Below, one piece after another: positions 52,158 to 64,000 of a stretch of 64,000 bases of DNA (position 1 is the stretch's first letter; every line of letters begins with the position of its first letter). A model generated the notes under the pieces. It was not told the origin of the DNA. It worked only from the letters and a program-made list of their open reading frames with translations, and made no database searches. Source of the DNA: Ecdyonurus torrentis (taxonomy: Eukaryota; Arthropoda; Insecta; Ephemeroptera; Heptageniidae); contig OX439131.1 in NCBI GenBank assembly GCA_949318235.1, positions 38,766,557-38,830,556 of the forward strand, written 5' to 3'. Both the position numbers and the translations under genes were made by a program.

Positions 52158-52344
52158 TGACCGCTTATGTTTACTCAAAATGCGGAAAAGGAAGTGCCGA
52201 ATGAGGAAACCACGTGACAGTAGAAGTGGGAGGTACCTCAGGCCTAGCTTGCTGCTGGCACCAACTTTTCTCCCACTTTTACCGTCACGTGGTTTCCTCT
52301 TCCGGCACTTCCTTTTTCGCATTATGAGTAAACATAAGTGGTCA
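52158..52344. mobile_element. Family G palindrome, unit 3
   Basis: A 187-bp foldback unit with ends TGACCGCTTATGTTTACTC and GAGTAAACATAAGTGGTCA. Both arms contain AACCACGTGA-like sequence (CACGTG E-box), and the loop contains AGGCCTAGCTTGCTGCTGGC. The two opposing open frames here (52069-52350 plus and 52023-52367 minus) encode similar basic peptides only because the DNA is a palindrome. Confidence 0.87.
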
Positions 52345-53188
52345 CTATAAATATTATTTAAACACAATTATTGTGGGAACATATAAACTAAAATTGAATT
52401 ATTTAAAAATCAGTTCTTAAATATCTGCTGTTCTAGGTTGTAAACGATTTGAATGGGAAAATAAAGTGTAAAAAAAAAATGCCATTATAAAAACACTACT
52501 TTTCGAATAGTGAACTTTAAAGCACAAGTTTTAAGTAAGAAAACGTCACTTCTGTTAGATTGCACTCTGACGGATGAACTTTTACGCACGTATAAGAAAA
52601 TTTTATATTCAAAAACAGAAAAACTGTTAAAGTTGTTGTAGTTTATCTGACAAGGGTCTACGGAAAATTGAAAGCTAGCCAGGTTTTCTATATATCGTAT
52701 ACTATGAACAAATAAAATAATCTTTTGTACATTTTATAGTATTACTGTACTTTTATATATTATTTTTCTTTTAAAACTAGAAAAGAGTTAGCAAATATAT
52801 TTTTGTTTTAACTTTTTCTATGTTTGAAGCAACAATTAAAACTATGGTTTGATAAAAAAAAAAGTTAAGAAACTATAAAATGAAGTAACAATAGTAGGAT
52901 CTTGTAAGCTGCAATAATATTTGTGTAATTTACGATTTTATATAAGACGTTTTTGTAAGTTTAAAATTTTTAAGGTTAGATGAGCTAATTAAAAGTTTTT
53001 AACTCTTAACATTTACTGAAATGAAGTTTTAGTTTTAAGATTGAGAAAAATAAAATAAAAATAAACTGTACTATACAATGTTCAGTAAGAATTTAAAACT
53101 TTTTGTAACAATGCTGTGAAAATTTTTTAGAATAGCACTGATGATGATATATTTTCAAGTTAAATGAATTTAAATAAGGAGTCAATTA

Positions 53189-53191
<3 letters not shown>

Positions 53192-53250
<59 letters not shown>
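53192..53250. repeat. (TA)n microsatellite
   Basis: About 58 bp of TA repeats. Confidence 0.95.
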
Positions 53251-53252
<2 letters not shown>

Positions 53253-54137
53253 GTATAATCTAAAGAGAAAAAGAAAGTATACGACTGTTATGATTGGTAT
53301 AAATTTATGCAAATAAAGTATTTTTTGTGCTAAGTTTACTTTATTGGCTTACCAACCAAGTAAGAAAAAAAAATGGCTATTTATTACAAGAAATTCACTG
53401 GAGTTTGTGGTATAAGCCAGTTTTTAAAGTTTAAATCTGTAAATTTGGCAGAATACTTTATTCTACAAAACACTGAGTATAAATTATTTAAATTTCTCTG
53501 TATATAGTACGATGTTTTGTGAGAAAAAGGGGTTTAAATATTTATCGACATTTAGGGTTGGTTTTTACGAGGCTTGGAAAATCATGCCGTATATCATGTA
53601 TAATTTAACATACAGTACAAAGCACTGATATTTTTCAGTGAAACATCATTACATACAAAGTTATATTGAAATAAAAACAATAATATTTAAACAAACTATT
53701 TAATATATAACTATTTCTAGCTAATTAAAACTAAGAAAAGAAAGCTGTTGGTAAAATAATTAAATAATTAAACGCACTTGGTTATTAATAATAAGATATA
53801 CTGTAAATTATTTGGGACTGTTTTAATATTTTGATATTTTTTATCATCTTAATTTCACTAAAATTTGATAGACACGCTTTTCAAATATTGCTCCAGTATG
53901 TATACAAGAGAAACATGAAATTCAAATCAACCTGAGTAAAAATATTCAAATTTAGAATCTTGCAGTGCAAAGTGGAGATCAACCGTCGTTTTTCTATATG
54001 ATCCTCTCCTTGTATTGGAAGAAACTTGACGACTGTGGTAATTCAAAGAAGAGGGGAAAAAAAAAAAAAAAAAAAAAGATAGATAGATAGATAGAGATAG
54101 AGAGTGGGTTAAAAAATTCCTCGTCTTTCTCACTCAC

Positions 54138-54191
54138 TTGCAGTACACAACTGGTATCGATCTCAAGACCACCCGCAGATTTTCTCATTTT
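54138..54191 (-). other. Candidate exon or SINE fragment, minus strand (low confidence)
   Basis: On the minus strand a T-rich tract ending in AAAAG precedes 54 bp that read K-M-R-K-S-A-G-G-L-E-I-D-T-S-C-V-L-Q in the only open frame. The donor GTGAGT follows. The length is a multiple of three and the DNA is GC-richer than its surroundings. However, CTTGAGATCGATACC inside it faintly resembles a pol III B-box, so a tRNA-derived SINE piece is an alternative. Confidence 0.22.
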
Positions 54192-55096
54192 CTTTTATTA
54201 AGAAAAAAAAAAATTCTAATATGTGCGTGTCTCCAAATATAATTTTCTGAGGTCAAACTTTTTAACTTTTAAAAACGAAATAAGGTGTTTTATTTATAAA
54301 GTTGTAAATTTTTTATAAGATATTGAATAAAATAATAATCATAAAAAAGTGATTTTTTTTCTTTAAAATTCTACTTTTTTTTACGACCAATATATGCAAA
54401 TTTGACGACTGATAATGATATTCAATAAAAAGAAAAAGCATATAAAATTTTAATATTTAAAATTTATATGTACTTATAAATTAATATTATTCACTTATTT
54501 ATTAGCACTAATTTTCATCTATATGTGTTTTTTGAAATACATTATGAATTTTGATCACACAGTATTTACCAATAAATTCATTTACGTAACCACCACCTGG
54601 TTACGTAAGTGTCAAAATGTTATTGAAATATATCTAAAAATACATTGTTAATCTCATATATTGTATAAAAGCATATTGAAAAGATTTAATAAGTTTAAAA
54701 CACAAATATAGCTTAAAATTTTGTAATTTTAGCATCCCCTCTAAATATTTAAAATAAATTTTAATACTTTTTTATTTTTTGATATACAATATAGCAATGT
54801 GTTTGATAGCAAATTGATGAAAAAAGTGGACATAAATTTTATATAAAATATTATAAAATGGAATTTTGTGGTGGTTGTTGTTTAGATATTTTTTAAATAA
54901 TAAAAATTACACATGATTTTTAAACTTTAATTTCTAATAACTTCAAATTTTAATTTTTAGGGAAATTTAATTAAAATAATCTAGTAAAATATTATAAAGT
55001 ATAAATTAGCTATCTAAATATATCATTATGATTTTTAGTTATTAAATTTGAATTTATCAATATACTACACAGCAAACTTATTAAGTTCATTCTTAA

Positions 55097-55429
55097 AGGA
55101 ATAGACCAGAGAAAAACATAAGCATTTATATCACAAAACACTTGATGGGATATACATAAATATTGTCTCAAAATCCAACAGTAGCCCCGTAGCAGTGATT
55201 AGAAAATTCGATTTATGCAACCCGCACAACATTTTCATACTAATTTTTGTATGTTTCTGACGTCATAAACATGAATTTTTACACAAATTCAAATTGCATA
55301 CTTTATAGTTTTTTCACTCTCTCTCGTGGGGCTACATTAACATTTAGGTAAAAATTGTTATCAGTTTTGAAGATCCCATTTCATGTTTATTCATTAAAAA
55401 GCACATGTTGTTTTATGTGGTCTATGGCT
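55097..55429 (+). mobile_element. Family C MITE, copy 5
   Basis: A 333-bp copy flanked by perfect TTAA (55093-55096 and 55430-55433). Contains TGACGTCA and CTCGTGGGGCTACATTAACA. It lacks about 14 bp near ACATAAATA that other copies have. Confidence 0.87.
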
Positions 55430-57601
55430 TTAATCAGAAATATTAAGAAATATTGACAGAAAACTATAACATTAAAGCCAATGAAATGATGAAGCAAGAA
55501 AATAATAAATGAAACAATAATAACGTTAATAACGACTTTTCGAGTTAATATCTCGTAAGGTCATATCGTGTCATTTCATCTCTTACGACTTCTTGAGAGC
55601 CATAAAATAATACGAGTGAGTTTGAACGTTATTTTATTTCTATATATCTGTTACGAACAAGAAAGTAAAAGGTAAGTCATTATTGATCTTTTTTTGGAGT
55701 TTTTATTAAAAAGTATAGAAGCGGAAGATATATTTTTTGGAAAGAGGCGAAGAAAAAAAAATAAAATTTTATAAAGTAATTTTTTTTTTGTCAAGATTTT
55801 TAATCTAAGCACGACTTTCAAAGATCTTTACTTCGTCTTTCAATCCTAATGTTTGATAGGAAAGACTTAAATAAGAGATTTAATGAAAATTAAAGATTTA
55901 GGGAATTTAGTGAAAGGAAGGAAATCATGTCATATTAAGAGACAGTTTCTTTAGTAAATAATACAAAAGAGAAGTAGAAGGAATAGTTGATTAAAATCAA
56001 TAATTACTCAATAATAATAAAAATTTATCAACTTTTAATTAATTCTCATTTTGTTAAATTTTATTCAGTTCATTCGAGTCTAAAATTTAACGCATCAATT
56101 AGCTGAAATATTTTTGTACGTATCCTACTTCATTAGTTGAATTCAATATTTTAAAGTTTACTAAAATAATAGAATCATCTGTGATGAAAAGAAACTCGTC
56201 AGATCTCTTGTAACCGTAAGATTACCTTTAAAGTGAAAAAAATGAATAAATTTTCTAAAAAAAATATTGAAATAAAAGTTATTTTGCGGTAGAAAATATA
56301 AAAAAATTATACATATTTTAATATTTTACATTTAAAAATATAAAAAAATGTTTAAGTTTTGTCTAAAAATAGCAAAAACAACTGATATAATAATTAATAC
56401 AATTCAGTAAAGCAGATTTTTTATAAAAAAAAAACTAATTAAGTTTCAGTTTAAAAATAGTAACTCCATGCATTATGAAAAGTGTAAAAAATATGACATA
56501 GTATATAGTATCGTATATGAACTCATTAAAATAACGAGAGTGTTATAAAATTAAATGGCTTGAATAATGATTATAAAGTATGTTCTGTTATAAAATATGA
56601 GAATAATATTCTTTATAAATTATCAATATCAACATTTATGTTTATAGTTGAAAAAAAAAATATATATAAACAAGAAATCTTCGAGTCCGCATTATAATAA
56701 GGACAATTGGGTTACAACTTGGTATTAATATTATCCTACATAATAAAAGTAATAAAATTTATTATATTATTACAGTTTTATCAAATATTTTACTGTTATG
56801 AGTTTTTCGTTCTTGCTGGCTGCTTTGTTATTTAATATTTATCTTCAAATTCATTTCATTTTCTTATAATACTTTATTATTATCATTATTATTTTTTGTA
56901 GGTTGAGGACGAAATGTATTTAACTTGAATCATTGACTTTTTTGTATTCGGGTAGTTTCTTCTTCTTCTTCTTCTTCTTCTTTTTTTTTTCTTCTTTTCT
57001 TTTCACACGTACGTAACGAATACTTTATTTAAGCACCCCCAAAACAGATTAGTGTAATAACACACATTGCATTACACGAAAAGGTTTTATCGTAATAAAT
57101 TATTTTATGAAGTCTTTATTTTTTTTTATTATTATTTTTTTTTTTTAGGCTATCATGAATATGTAGCAAAAACTATTGAATTTTATTAAGATAATCATTA
57201 GTCTTCTTGCAAACCCTGTTCAATGTATTTCAATTAAAAAAACACTTTTTCATGACTGTCATCTTTGGTGATTTAATAGTTTCATAACATTATTCAGTTC
57301 GTCAAAAGGAACAGGATTTTAAAGTATGCCTATTGCTATTGTTATGCAAAAATGCATTGATATGAAATTTTTTATATATTTTTGATATTTTTATTAATAA
57401 AATTATACTGAAATGATTATCGAAGTATCGTTTACTTCAATAAATCATTATAAAAATATGACGTGTGCTTTAGAGAATTCATTTATTATAGATATATAGT
57501 CTAAATAATTTGTTAAATGCTTGTAGCGTTATACAAAACAATCCATCAGTTGGTTATAAAGATCATTAATTATATGTTATAGCTATAGTAAAAATTTTAA
57601 C

Positions 57602-57626
57602 TTTTTTTTTTTTTTTTTTTTTTTTA

Positions 57627-57668
<42 letters not shown>
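57602..57668. repeat. Poly-T facing poly-A
   Basis: About 24 T followed by AC and about 41 A, giving a long T:A hairpin. Homopolymer lengths may be assembly-dependent. Confidence 0.88.
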
Positions 57669-57670
<2 letters not shown>

Positions 57671-60201
57671 ATGTTTTGACATGAGTTACAAAATAGTGAA
57701 GATTGCAATTCTGAGTTGAGGGAAAAAGGAAAAAGAAAGAAAGAAAGAAAAAAAAAAAAAAAAAAAAAAAAACAAAGGCTTTGAGAATCACAAAAATTGA
57801 CTCAAAAGTTGTTCTATAAGGGCATTTTTTATTTCTTCCTTTTTCTTCAACTGCCTGAACTAATGGGTATAGAAGCTAAGTGGTACACCTTCTGTCAAAA
57901 ACTTTTTGATTGTCACCATATAAGTTGTTAGTGGGTGAGTAATTTTTACCGTACCTTCACTTTTTGACATTTTTTTCCCCCCTCTTAGATGCACTTATAT
58001 TTTATCTAATATTTGTAAGAGGTTAAGATGTTACTGTATGTGCAGTATAGTTGAAGTAAAAGTCAAATGGCATAATAATATAATTGACTTGGATTTTCAC
58101 TATTATAGTGTAAGCAGGTCAATTCTATGAGCCTATTTAACTCTCAATACATTTTCATTGAACTTATAGCATGACAGGTTTGAAAAAAACAAACAAACAA
58201 ACAAACAAACAATGATTTAACAAATTTGTTTATTAAAAATTATAAATCCATTTTAATAGTACAGTATACTTACTACTGCACTACTGCTGTTTGCAAAATG
58301 TATTATTTGCTAAATTTTTATACATTTAAAAAATATAATATAATATAATATATATTACACTTAAATGCGTTTTAATTATATAAATTGTATAGTTTTATTT
58401 TCTTTTTTTAAACAAATTTATCCTTTTGATTTGGTCAATGTTGAAATACATGAGACGTTGTTATGTTACATATATGTACACAAACCAGCTTTTGCAATCG
58501 CTTTGCTTATAAGCTCTTGTCTATACAAGCCGCGTTCTCTAGTGACCCGTGCTTTATGTATGTATATATGCCATGGCAGGGGTAAGCCGCTTACACAACT
58601 CACGGAAATGGGGCTTTAAATTCATGCTCATATGAATCGAGATAAAAAAAAAAAAAAAAAAATGTGCATGTAGTATACAAAAATGTGAATATGTAACAAA
58701 GACAGGTGAAAAAAAAAATAAAAGACTGATGAATATATTGATAAAAACTTGAATACATTCATAAATTTTAAATCAAAAATCTATTTTATATTCTATTCCC
58801 CAACAGACCTAAAAATTCAATTGATAATTTTAGATGGCTTAATTTTAATATATTTATAGTTAAAATAAAATAACAACTTCAGATAAACCTGAAAACATTT
58901 TTTTTATAGTTTTAATATAAAAAAAAAAGAGAATACAATTAAAAAAGCAGTAAAGAAAGTAAAATAAAGAATAAAGGTCAAAGATATTCATTTTCTTGAA
59001 ATCTCATTTCTTCAAATTTATTATTTTTTTTTCTTCAAGCTGCTCAGTTTGTTACTTTTAATAACATGAATACGTTGTAACACGAGTACTCTATTATTGT
59101 GTTTCAGAACTTTTGCAATTCCGGAATTATTTACACAACTTTTATTTCCTTACCCATAAAAGGTCTTTATATTATTATTTTTTTTTTTTAAATTAAAATA
59201 TCATTGTTGACTTTAAAAAAAAATCTTAGTATTACAAAGAATAATATCATTAAAAAATAACTTCTAATATCCGTGTTTTATAAAAGTTCAAGATAATGTT
59301 TGTTTACTCCTTTGAATTTTAAAACAGAGAAATAATTACATTATAGGGAAAAATAATAGCTTAAATAAAAAGAGGAATTTTAAATCTTTTAAAGATACTT
59401 TGAGTAAAATGCAGCAATTTGAGATTTATCAGCTCAACAAAATGTATTAAAAGTTTAAAGAAATGCTTTATTTTTATTTAATAGTTTGCTTTGTTTTTAG
59501 TGTTTAGTATTTTCAGCACACTCTACTGAACTTTGAACGTATAAGCTCTCTATACAAAAATAGAAAAAAAATACCCAAGAGCTCAAGGATGCAAACAATG
59601 TATTGAAAAAATAACAATAAAAAAAAAACGTGCCACAAACTTCTCAAAATATCAGATAGAAATATTTTATTAATACTGTAAGGAAAGAAAATTTTTAAAC
59701 CTCTCCAAATTAATTTATAATTCCTTAAGTGTAATTTCAACAAGATTTGCTTTGTTTATTCCTATCAGGTAGCATTAAAAAGATAGTTGATATTATTTTT
59801 ATTCAAATTTTGTCTTAACCTACATACACACTATATAATATGTTGTGATTATATCAGTGGGTTACTAAGGAAACAAAGCCTCAAGCAAGCAAGAAACGTG
59901 CCAAATTGTTTGTCTTTGCCAATAAAAACACATAAACCAAAGTACAAAGCTATACTACAGATAATATTCGTAAAGTACTACTTTTTTTAAACATAAAAAA
60001 GTCACATTTAAAATGTTAACTTTAAAGAAAAAAAAAAGTTCTCTTACTTGAAGAGATACCAAAAGTTACTTTTTCTACTTAATTTTACACATGATGGCAT
60101 TTTGTACTTTACTGAACCTGTATTTCCTGTTTAATACTGTTGCTTGATTGAAAAATGAAGAGCAATTTGCGAGAGTGATATCGATGCGGTATCGAATTTT
60201 C

Positions 60202-60203
<2 letters not shown>

Positions 60204-60243
<40 letters not shown>
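60204..60243. repeat. (CT)n microsatellite
   Basis: A CT run of about 40 bp. The overlapping minus-strand frame at 60075-60329 contains an alternating R-E run from it. Confidence 0.96.
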
Positions 60244-60246
<3 letters not shown>

Positions 60247-60351
60247 ACTCTCTCAACATTCACAACATTCAATTTTGGAAACACGTAGCAAAAGGGAAAC
60301 ACATCATTTAATAATATAATAATTGTCATTATTTTTTATGAAAAATACAAT

Positions 60352-60420
60352 CAAATAAAAGAAACGCTTTATTTCTAAAAATAATATTCAAATAAAAGAA
60401 ACGCTAAATTTCCAAAAATA
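60352..60420 (+). repeat. 37-bp tandem duplication
   Basis: CAAATAAAAGAAACGCT is repeated after 37 bp (60352 and 60389), with similar following sequence (ATTTCTAAAAATA and ATTTCCAAAAATA). Confidence 0.8.
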
Positions 60421-60975
60421 CACAGAAATTAGCATTATATTAAAAATAATTGTAGTTGGCAATGTTCTAAATTTCGACTAGCATAACATTTTGCTTATGA
60501 TTTTTTAGATGGTACATTTTTTTAAAATTATTTCAATGATTATTGTATAATATATTGTTAACCTCTATACTTTCAAAATCAATTACGTATATAATTAAGT
60601 AAAAGCTAATTTGGTTCTTAATTTAGTTTCATAGTCTAAATTTTTATTCAATTAGAAACAATCAGACATTTTAATTATATAAAATAAAGTTGTTGTTTTA
60701 TAACAGTGTTAAGAAAAAAAAAACTCTTGAACTTTTCCATCGATTTCTACAGCTACACGTACCGATGTAAGTCGTGGCGAACTCTACGTAACTACGTTTG
60801 TAGTTTAACCAAATAATTAACGAGTGAAATTTTTAAACAAAATTTGGCACGTTATTGTTTCGAAACGTATAATTTTGAAGTTATTATATCATTATTCAAA
60901 ACATTGTCTTTATATAGTTGTTAGTCTCTTTCTTGTTTATAGGGCTTCGTTATTTCGAGTGTATATGTGTATGTG

Positions 60976-60978
<3 letters not shown>

Positions 60979-61012
<34 letters not shown>
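60979..61012. repeat. (GA)n microsatellite
   Basis: A GA run of about 34 bp. Confidence 0.96.
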
Positions 61013-61014
<2 letters not shown>

Positions 61015-61492
61015 ACATGCTGTGTTTCTATGGCAACCAAGTTTGTGTTTGTTTGTGACGAGGTCTCATCAAGACGTAATGCTGCCTTCTAAATATAGCC
61101 TTTATGATAATCATGCACTGTGAAGAGTAGAGGAAGTGTGAACATTTTAACAACGTGTATATTATACAAACCAAAAGTATTTCGTATACTCCGTCTTTGT
61201 ACGCGTGTCTTTTTGCAAGAAAAAAAATCATGCTATATTAAAATTTATTATGGAATTATTTTTAATTGTTCGATTGAATTTTTCACATGATTTATGTCAT
61301 TATTTAAAAATATGCCACTTATTATAATCATCTTATTTATATTCACCCTTAAAATTCATATTTGCAAAACGATTTTTTTAAGGGTTTACACATTTTCAAG
61401 AGCAAAACTTCAAGGTTTATACACGCAATTATATACCGTATGGCCATATAAAGAAAATTTATTAATAAAGCTAAATTTAACTAAGAAAAGTA

Positions 61493-61729
61493 CACGGAAA
61501 ATAAATTAATACTTAAGGCAGGTATTAAATCCTGTAGATGCAATAGGTAGACAGTAGACATATAACCTAGATCATTACTACAATAATACCTAATGCAGGT
61601 GAAATATGCTACAATAAAGGTGTGACCCAAGTGGTATTGTAGTTTATAACTACCTGTTCCAAATTAAAGTGTACCTATTTCAAAATACAGGATTCATGTA
61701 CCTGCCATATGTAGTAATTTTTCTCCGTG
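61493..61729 (+). mobile_element. Family H MITE, copy 2
   Basis: A 237-bp uninterrupted copy. Ends are CACGGAAAATAAATTAATAC and TAGTAATTTTTCTCCGTG, flanked by TA (61491-61492 and 61730-61731). Subterminal GGCAGGTATTAAATCCTGTA and ACAGGATTCATGTACCTGCC are near-complementary. It shows the uninterrupted state of the copy at 44211. Confidence 0.87.
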
Positions 61730-61731
61730 TA

Positions 61732-62376
61732 GTATTACAAAAAGTAGTACTATTTGATTTGTATTATTTACATGTAATATATTTTATTATTATTATAATG
61801 TTTTCAATATGAGAGCTTTCAAATACATAGACTAGTATTGTTCATTACAAATGAAAAGTTTATGAGTTATAAATATCATTCATCGTATTATTTTCATATT
61901 TTATTATATATCTTTCATTACATTGATGAATAAAGTATAATTTTATCAAAAGCATACTACAGAAATAATTACTTTTAACTAATGAATATGATATAAAAAC
62001 GTATGTGCATCATTATATAGTTGAATATATAGTTGTAGTATAAAACAGAATCATAAAATTAATATAATGTAAAGTTATCAGTTTTATTGTAACTGATATA
62101 ATATGTTTATACAGATAAACTCTAATGATTATTTATTTATCTATGTACGCACTGAAACATATTAAAGTTTTATTTTCAAATCTTTTGAACATAGAGGATA
62201 GTATTAATTATTATATTTTATAAATGAATGTTAAAAACCTTTAGGCATTCAGAATGCAGTAGTTTTGATATTTGAGTCTATATGCTATTTGATATAGAGT
62301 AAGTATAGGAAGCTCAATTAACAAGTTTTTTTTTTAATTAGAAACTATAACACTAACTCAGGTAAAATATATATGG
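61732..62376. other. AT-rich stretch, no gene seen
   Basis: AT-rich unique sequence without recognisable repeats or frames. Confidence 0.6.
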
Positions 62377-62380
62377 TTAA

Positions 62381-62784
62381 AGGAATAGACAATATACAAA
62401 ATAACTTACCCAATGGAAGATTAAATAGTTGAAAATCAATATTGATATGACCGTACTCGTTGATTTCTAGTTTATTTTTAGTTATTGTGTGTTGGCCGTT
62501 ATGGAATCGCCTTTATATGACATCACAGCCTCTGATTGACTACTACTACAAATTGTTGCGAAAGTTTTTCAGAAGTTTTTCATGGCAATTTGTGAACCAG
62601 CCAATCAGAGGCCATGAAGGAGGGGGGGGGGGCTGTGACGTCATATACAGGTGACTCCATAACGGATACTTGCAAATAATTAAAAATAAATCTAATGTCA
62701 ACGGCCAAATCAATGTTGATTTTCAAGTATGTTAAAATATAATCTTCCCCATTAGACAAATTATTTTGAATGTTGTCTATGCCT
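62381..62784 (+). mobile_element. Family D MITE, copy 3 (largest)
   Basis: A 404-bp copy flanked by perfect TTAA (62377-62380 and 62785-62788). Ends are AGGAATAGACAATAT and GAATGTTGTCTATGCCT. The centre is a GC-richer inverted repeat with CAGCCTCTGATTG and CCAATCAGAGG (an inverted CCAAT pair), TGACATCACAGCC in one arm and CTGTGACGTCATATAC in the other, plus a G9 run. The frame at 62460-62654 is a by-product of these arms. Confidence 0.87.
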
Positions 62785-62788
62785 TTAA

Positions 62789-63180
62789 AATTATCATCGA
62801 TTACACTTAAAATACGAACTAGATCTAATTTTACAATTTTAAATAAACTGCAAATTTTAAAATAGAAAACAGTTAAATATATATTTAAATGTTATTAAAT
62901 TCACACAATAAACTTTAATGTCATGACCTGAAAGTAACAATTTTGTATTGATTGTTCATTTCAATCGCAGATCATCATAATAGTCTACCAATCCGTTCAT
63001 TTGTTATCAATTATATAGCAATCAAAATCACATTAAAAACCTATCAAAATTATATCTTTCAACAACAATTTGAAATATAGCAATAAAATAAAATATTGCT
63101 TTGTTTTATTAATTCAAATATTTCCGCTATATGTTCTAGCCTGTTTAATTTCTAATTTAATTATTATTATTATCTGTATA
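62789..63180. other. AT-rich stretch, no gene seen
   Basis: AT-rich spacer between the D and E elements. Confidence 0.6.
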
Positions 63181-63190
63181 ATTAGTTTAA

Positions 63191-63569
63191 ATCCCTTGTC
63201 AACTTACTTTTTTTATCATTAAGAATACTAGATTGATAATTACCATACCTTATTATCCATGAATTAGACACCACCACATTGATTTTGTATTTATTTTCAT
63301 TTGACTCTTATATCACGTATCTGACGTCACAATGTACTACCGCCAATCACAGTCATCGCTCTGGACACGTGATAAATTTCAGCCCCTCCCTCAAGTTCTT
63401 TATCCCTATCACGGCCCCATCTGTACATTGTGACGTCAGATACGTGATATAACAGTCAAAATGAAAATAACTACAAAATCAACGTGGTGGTGTCTAATTC
63501 ATGGATAATAAGGTATGGTAATTATCAATCTAGTATTCTAAATGATAAAAAAGTAAGCTGACAAGGGCT
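63191..63569. mobile_element. Family E foldback MITE, copy 2 (intact)
   Basis: A 379-bp element flanked by TTAA (63187-63190 and 63570-63573). Long arms of about 147 bp are near-perfect complements, from ATCCCTTGTCAACTTAC to GTAAGCTGACAAGGGCT. Each arm has TGACGTCA (63322-63329 and 63431-63438). The roughly 85-bp loop contains GCCAATCACAG and CCCCTCCCTCAAGTTC. Noncoding. Confidence 0.9.
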
Positions 63570-63573
63570 TTAA

Positions 63574-63872
63574 TTTCAATAAGAGAGATTTATATGTTTA
63601 AATTGTTTTAAATTAAATTCCTACAGTTTTTTTTTTATTAATATTTCATCACTATTATGTACACGAGAGACAAAAAAGAAGAGTACTAAAAACAAAAGTC
63701 TAAAGAATAATTACAACCTTAATGATGTTGGTCCCACTTTTTATAACCCTATAATGAAAGCCTGACCTTTTTCTGCCTTCGCAACCTCAATTATTTTCAT
63801 TTGCTCTAAGTTGAGTGACAAATTCAGAAAATAAAGTACATTCTGCTGTTATACTAATTAAAAAGAACATAA

Positions 63873-63905
<33 letters not shown>

Positions 63906-64000
63906 ACTAATGCTGTCTTATATATCTTTATTTTTTTTAAAATGATTTGCAAAGAATTGTACAGTAGCGCATAGCTTTAAAAAAAAAAAAAAAAGTAACG
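63574..64000. other. AT-rich end of window
   Basis: AT-rich sequence with poly-A runs at about 63876-63904 and 63979-63994. No gene or further element seen. Confidence 0.6.

Larger units (their letters stand above)
52350..55090. other. AT-rich stretch
   Basis: AT-rich sequence with a TA array (53192-53250), a poly-A plus GATA tract (54058-54095) and a candidate exon or SINE fragment at 54138-54191. Confidence 0.5.
55434..61480. other. AT-rich stretch with simple repeats, no gene seen
   Basis: About 6 kb of AT-rich DNA with CTT repeats (about 56958-56982), a T run facing an A run (57602-57668), A-rich runs (57741-57771), AAAC repeats (58186-58212), CT and GA arrays, and a 37-bp tandem duplication. 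The frames at 58365-58619 and 59787-59990 have stretches of mixed composition but no recognised domain. Confidence 0.5.

Noticed and set aside
52023..52367. Opposing frames on both strands with similar basic peptides (M-R-K-R-K-C-R)
   Set aside because: The DNA is the G3 palindrome, so both strands necessarily encode similar peptides; not a gene pair.
56902..56928. Short frame V-E-D-E-M-Y-L-T-stop after an excellent acceptor TTTTTTGTAG
   Set aside because: Only eight codons and AT-rich surroundings; such acceptors arise by chance often in T-rich DNA.
58365..58619. 84-codon plus-strand frame with mixed composition
   Set aside because: It has no recognised domain and no splice or promoter context, and half of it is AT-rich noise.
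62460..62654. 64-codon frame with a run of glycines
   Set aside because: It lies wholly inside family D copy 3 and the glycine run is the G9 tract in its centre.

Overview
The window is non-coding DNA from a eukaryote, most likely an AT-rich invertebrate animal. By eye it is about three quarters A+T. It carries long dinucleotide and tetranucleotide microsatellites, many homopolymer runs, a 5'-truncated non-LTR retrotransposon tail and many short inverted-repeat DNA transposons. I see no operon structure, no rRNA, no tRNA and no CRISPR array. Species cannot be named from this sequence. I find no recognisable complete protein-coding gene. The longer open frames are microsatellite translations (YLSI, YIYI and RERE repeats), mirrored frames in palindromes, or chance AT-rich frames. 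The window is probably intergenic or lies within very large introns. A few short GC-richer segments with good splice signals are flagged as candidate exons at low confidence.

The main content is a population of non-autonomous DNA transposons. I grouped them by comparing copies within the window; family letters are mine. TTAA-target families: C (five copies: 3.1, 29.8, 35.8, 39.1 and 55.1 kb), D (35.4, 39.4 and 62.4 kb) and E (7.9 and 63.2 kb). TA-flanked families: a 1.35-kb element with 268-bp arms at 5.2 kb, F (6.9 and 14.0 kb) and H (44.2 and 61.5 kb). Others: A (6.0 and 17.8 kb), B (15.6, 17.7, 19.5 and 40.6 kb), palindromic G (44.3, 44.5 and 52.2 kb), N (14.7 and 25.0 kb), and two hAT-type elements with 8-bp target duplications (42.4 and 50.0 kb).

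Several elements are nested, which gives relative ages: A inside the 1.35-kb element, A inside B, two G units inside H, B inside a decayed element, and a C plus D pair sharing one TTAA inside a palindrome. Families B, C, D and E all carry TGACGTCA (CRE-like), G carries CACGTG, and D and E also carry CCAAT. Differences between arms and copies often look like CpG-to-TpG change, which suggests germline CpG methylation.

Layout: 0-7 kb has a CT array, C1, a 598-bp GATA array and the 1.35-kb foldback element. 7-15 kb has E1, a GC-richer CCAAT-bearing island at 10.5 kb, F2 and a degenerate minisatellite. 15-20 kb is a cluster of B copies. 20-35 kb is mostly AT-rich unique sequence and microsatellites. 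35-45 kb is dense in transposons. 49-52 kb holds the LINE tail, the 1.54-kb hAT element and G3. 52-64 kb is AT-rich with C5, H2, D3 and E2.
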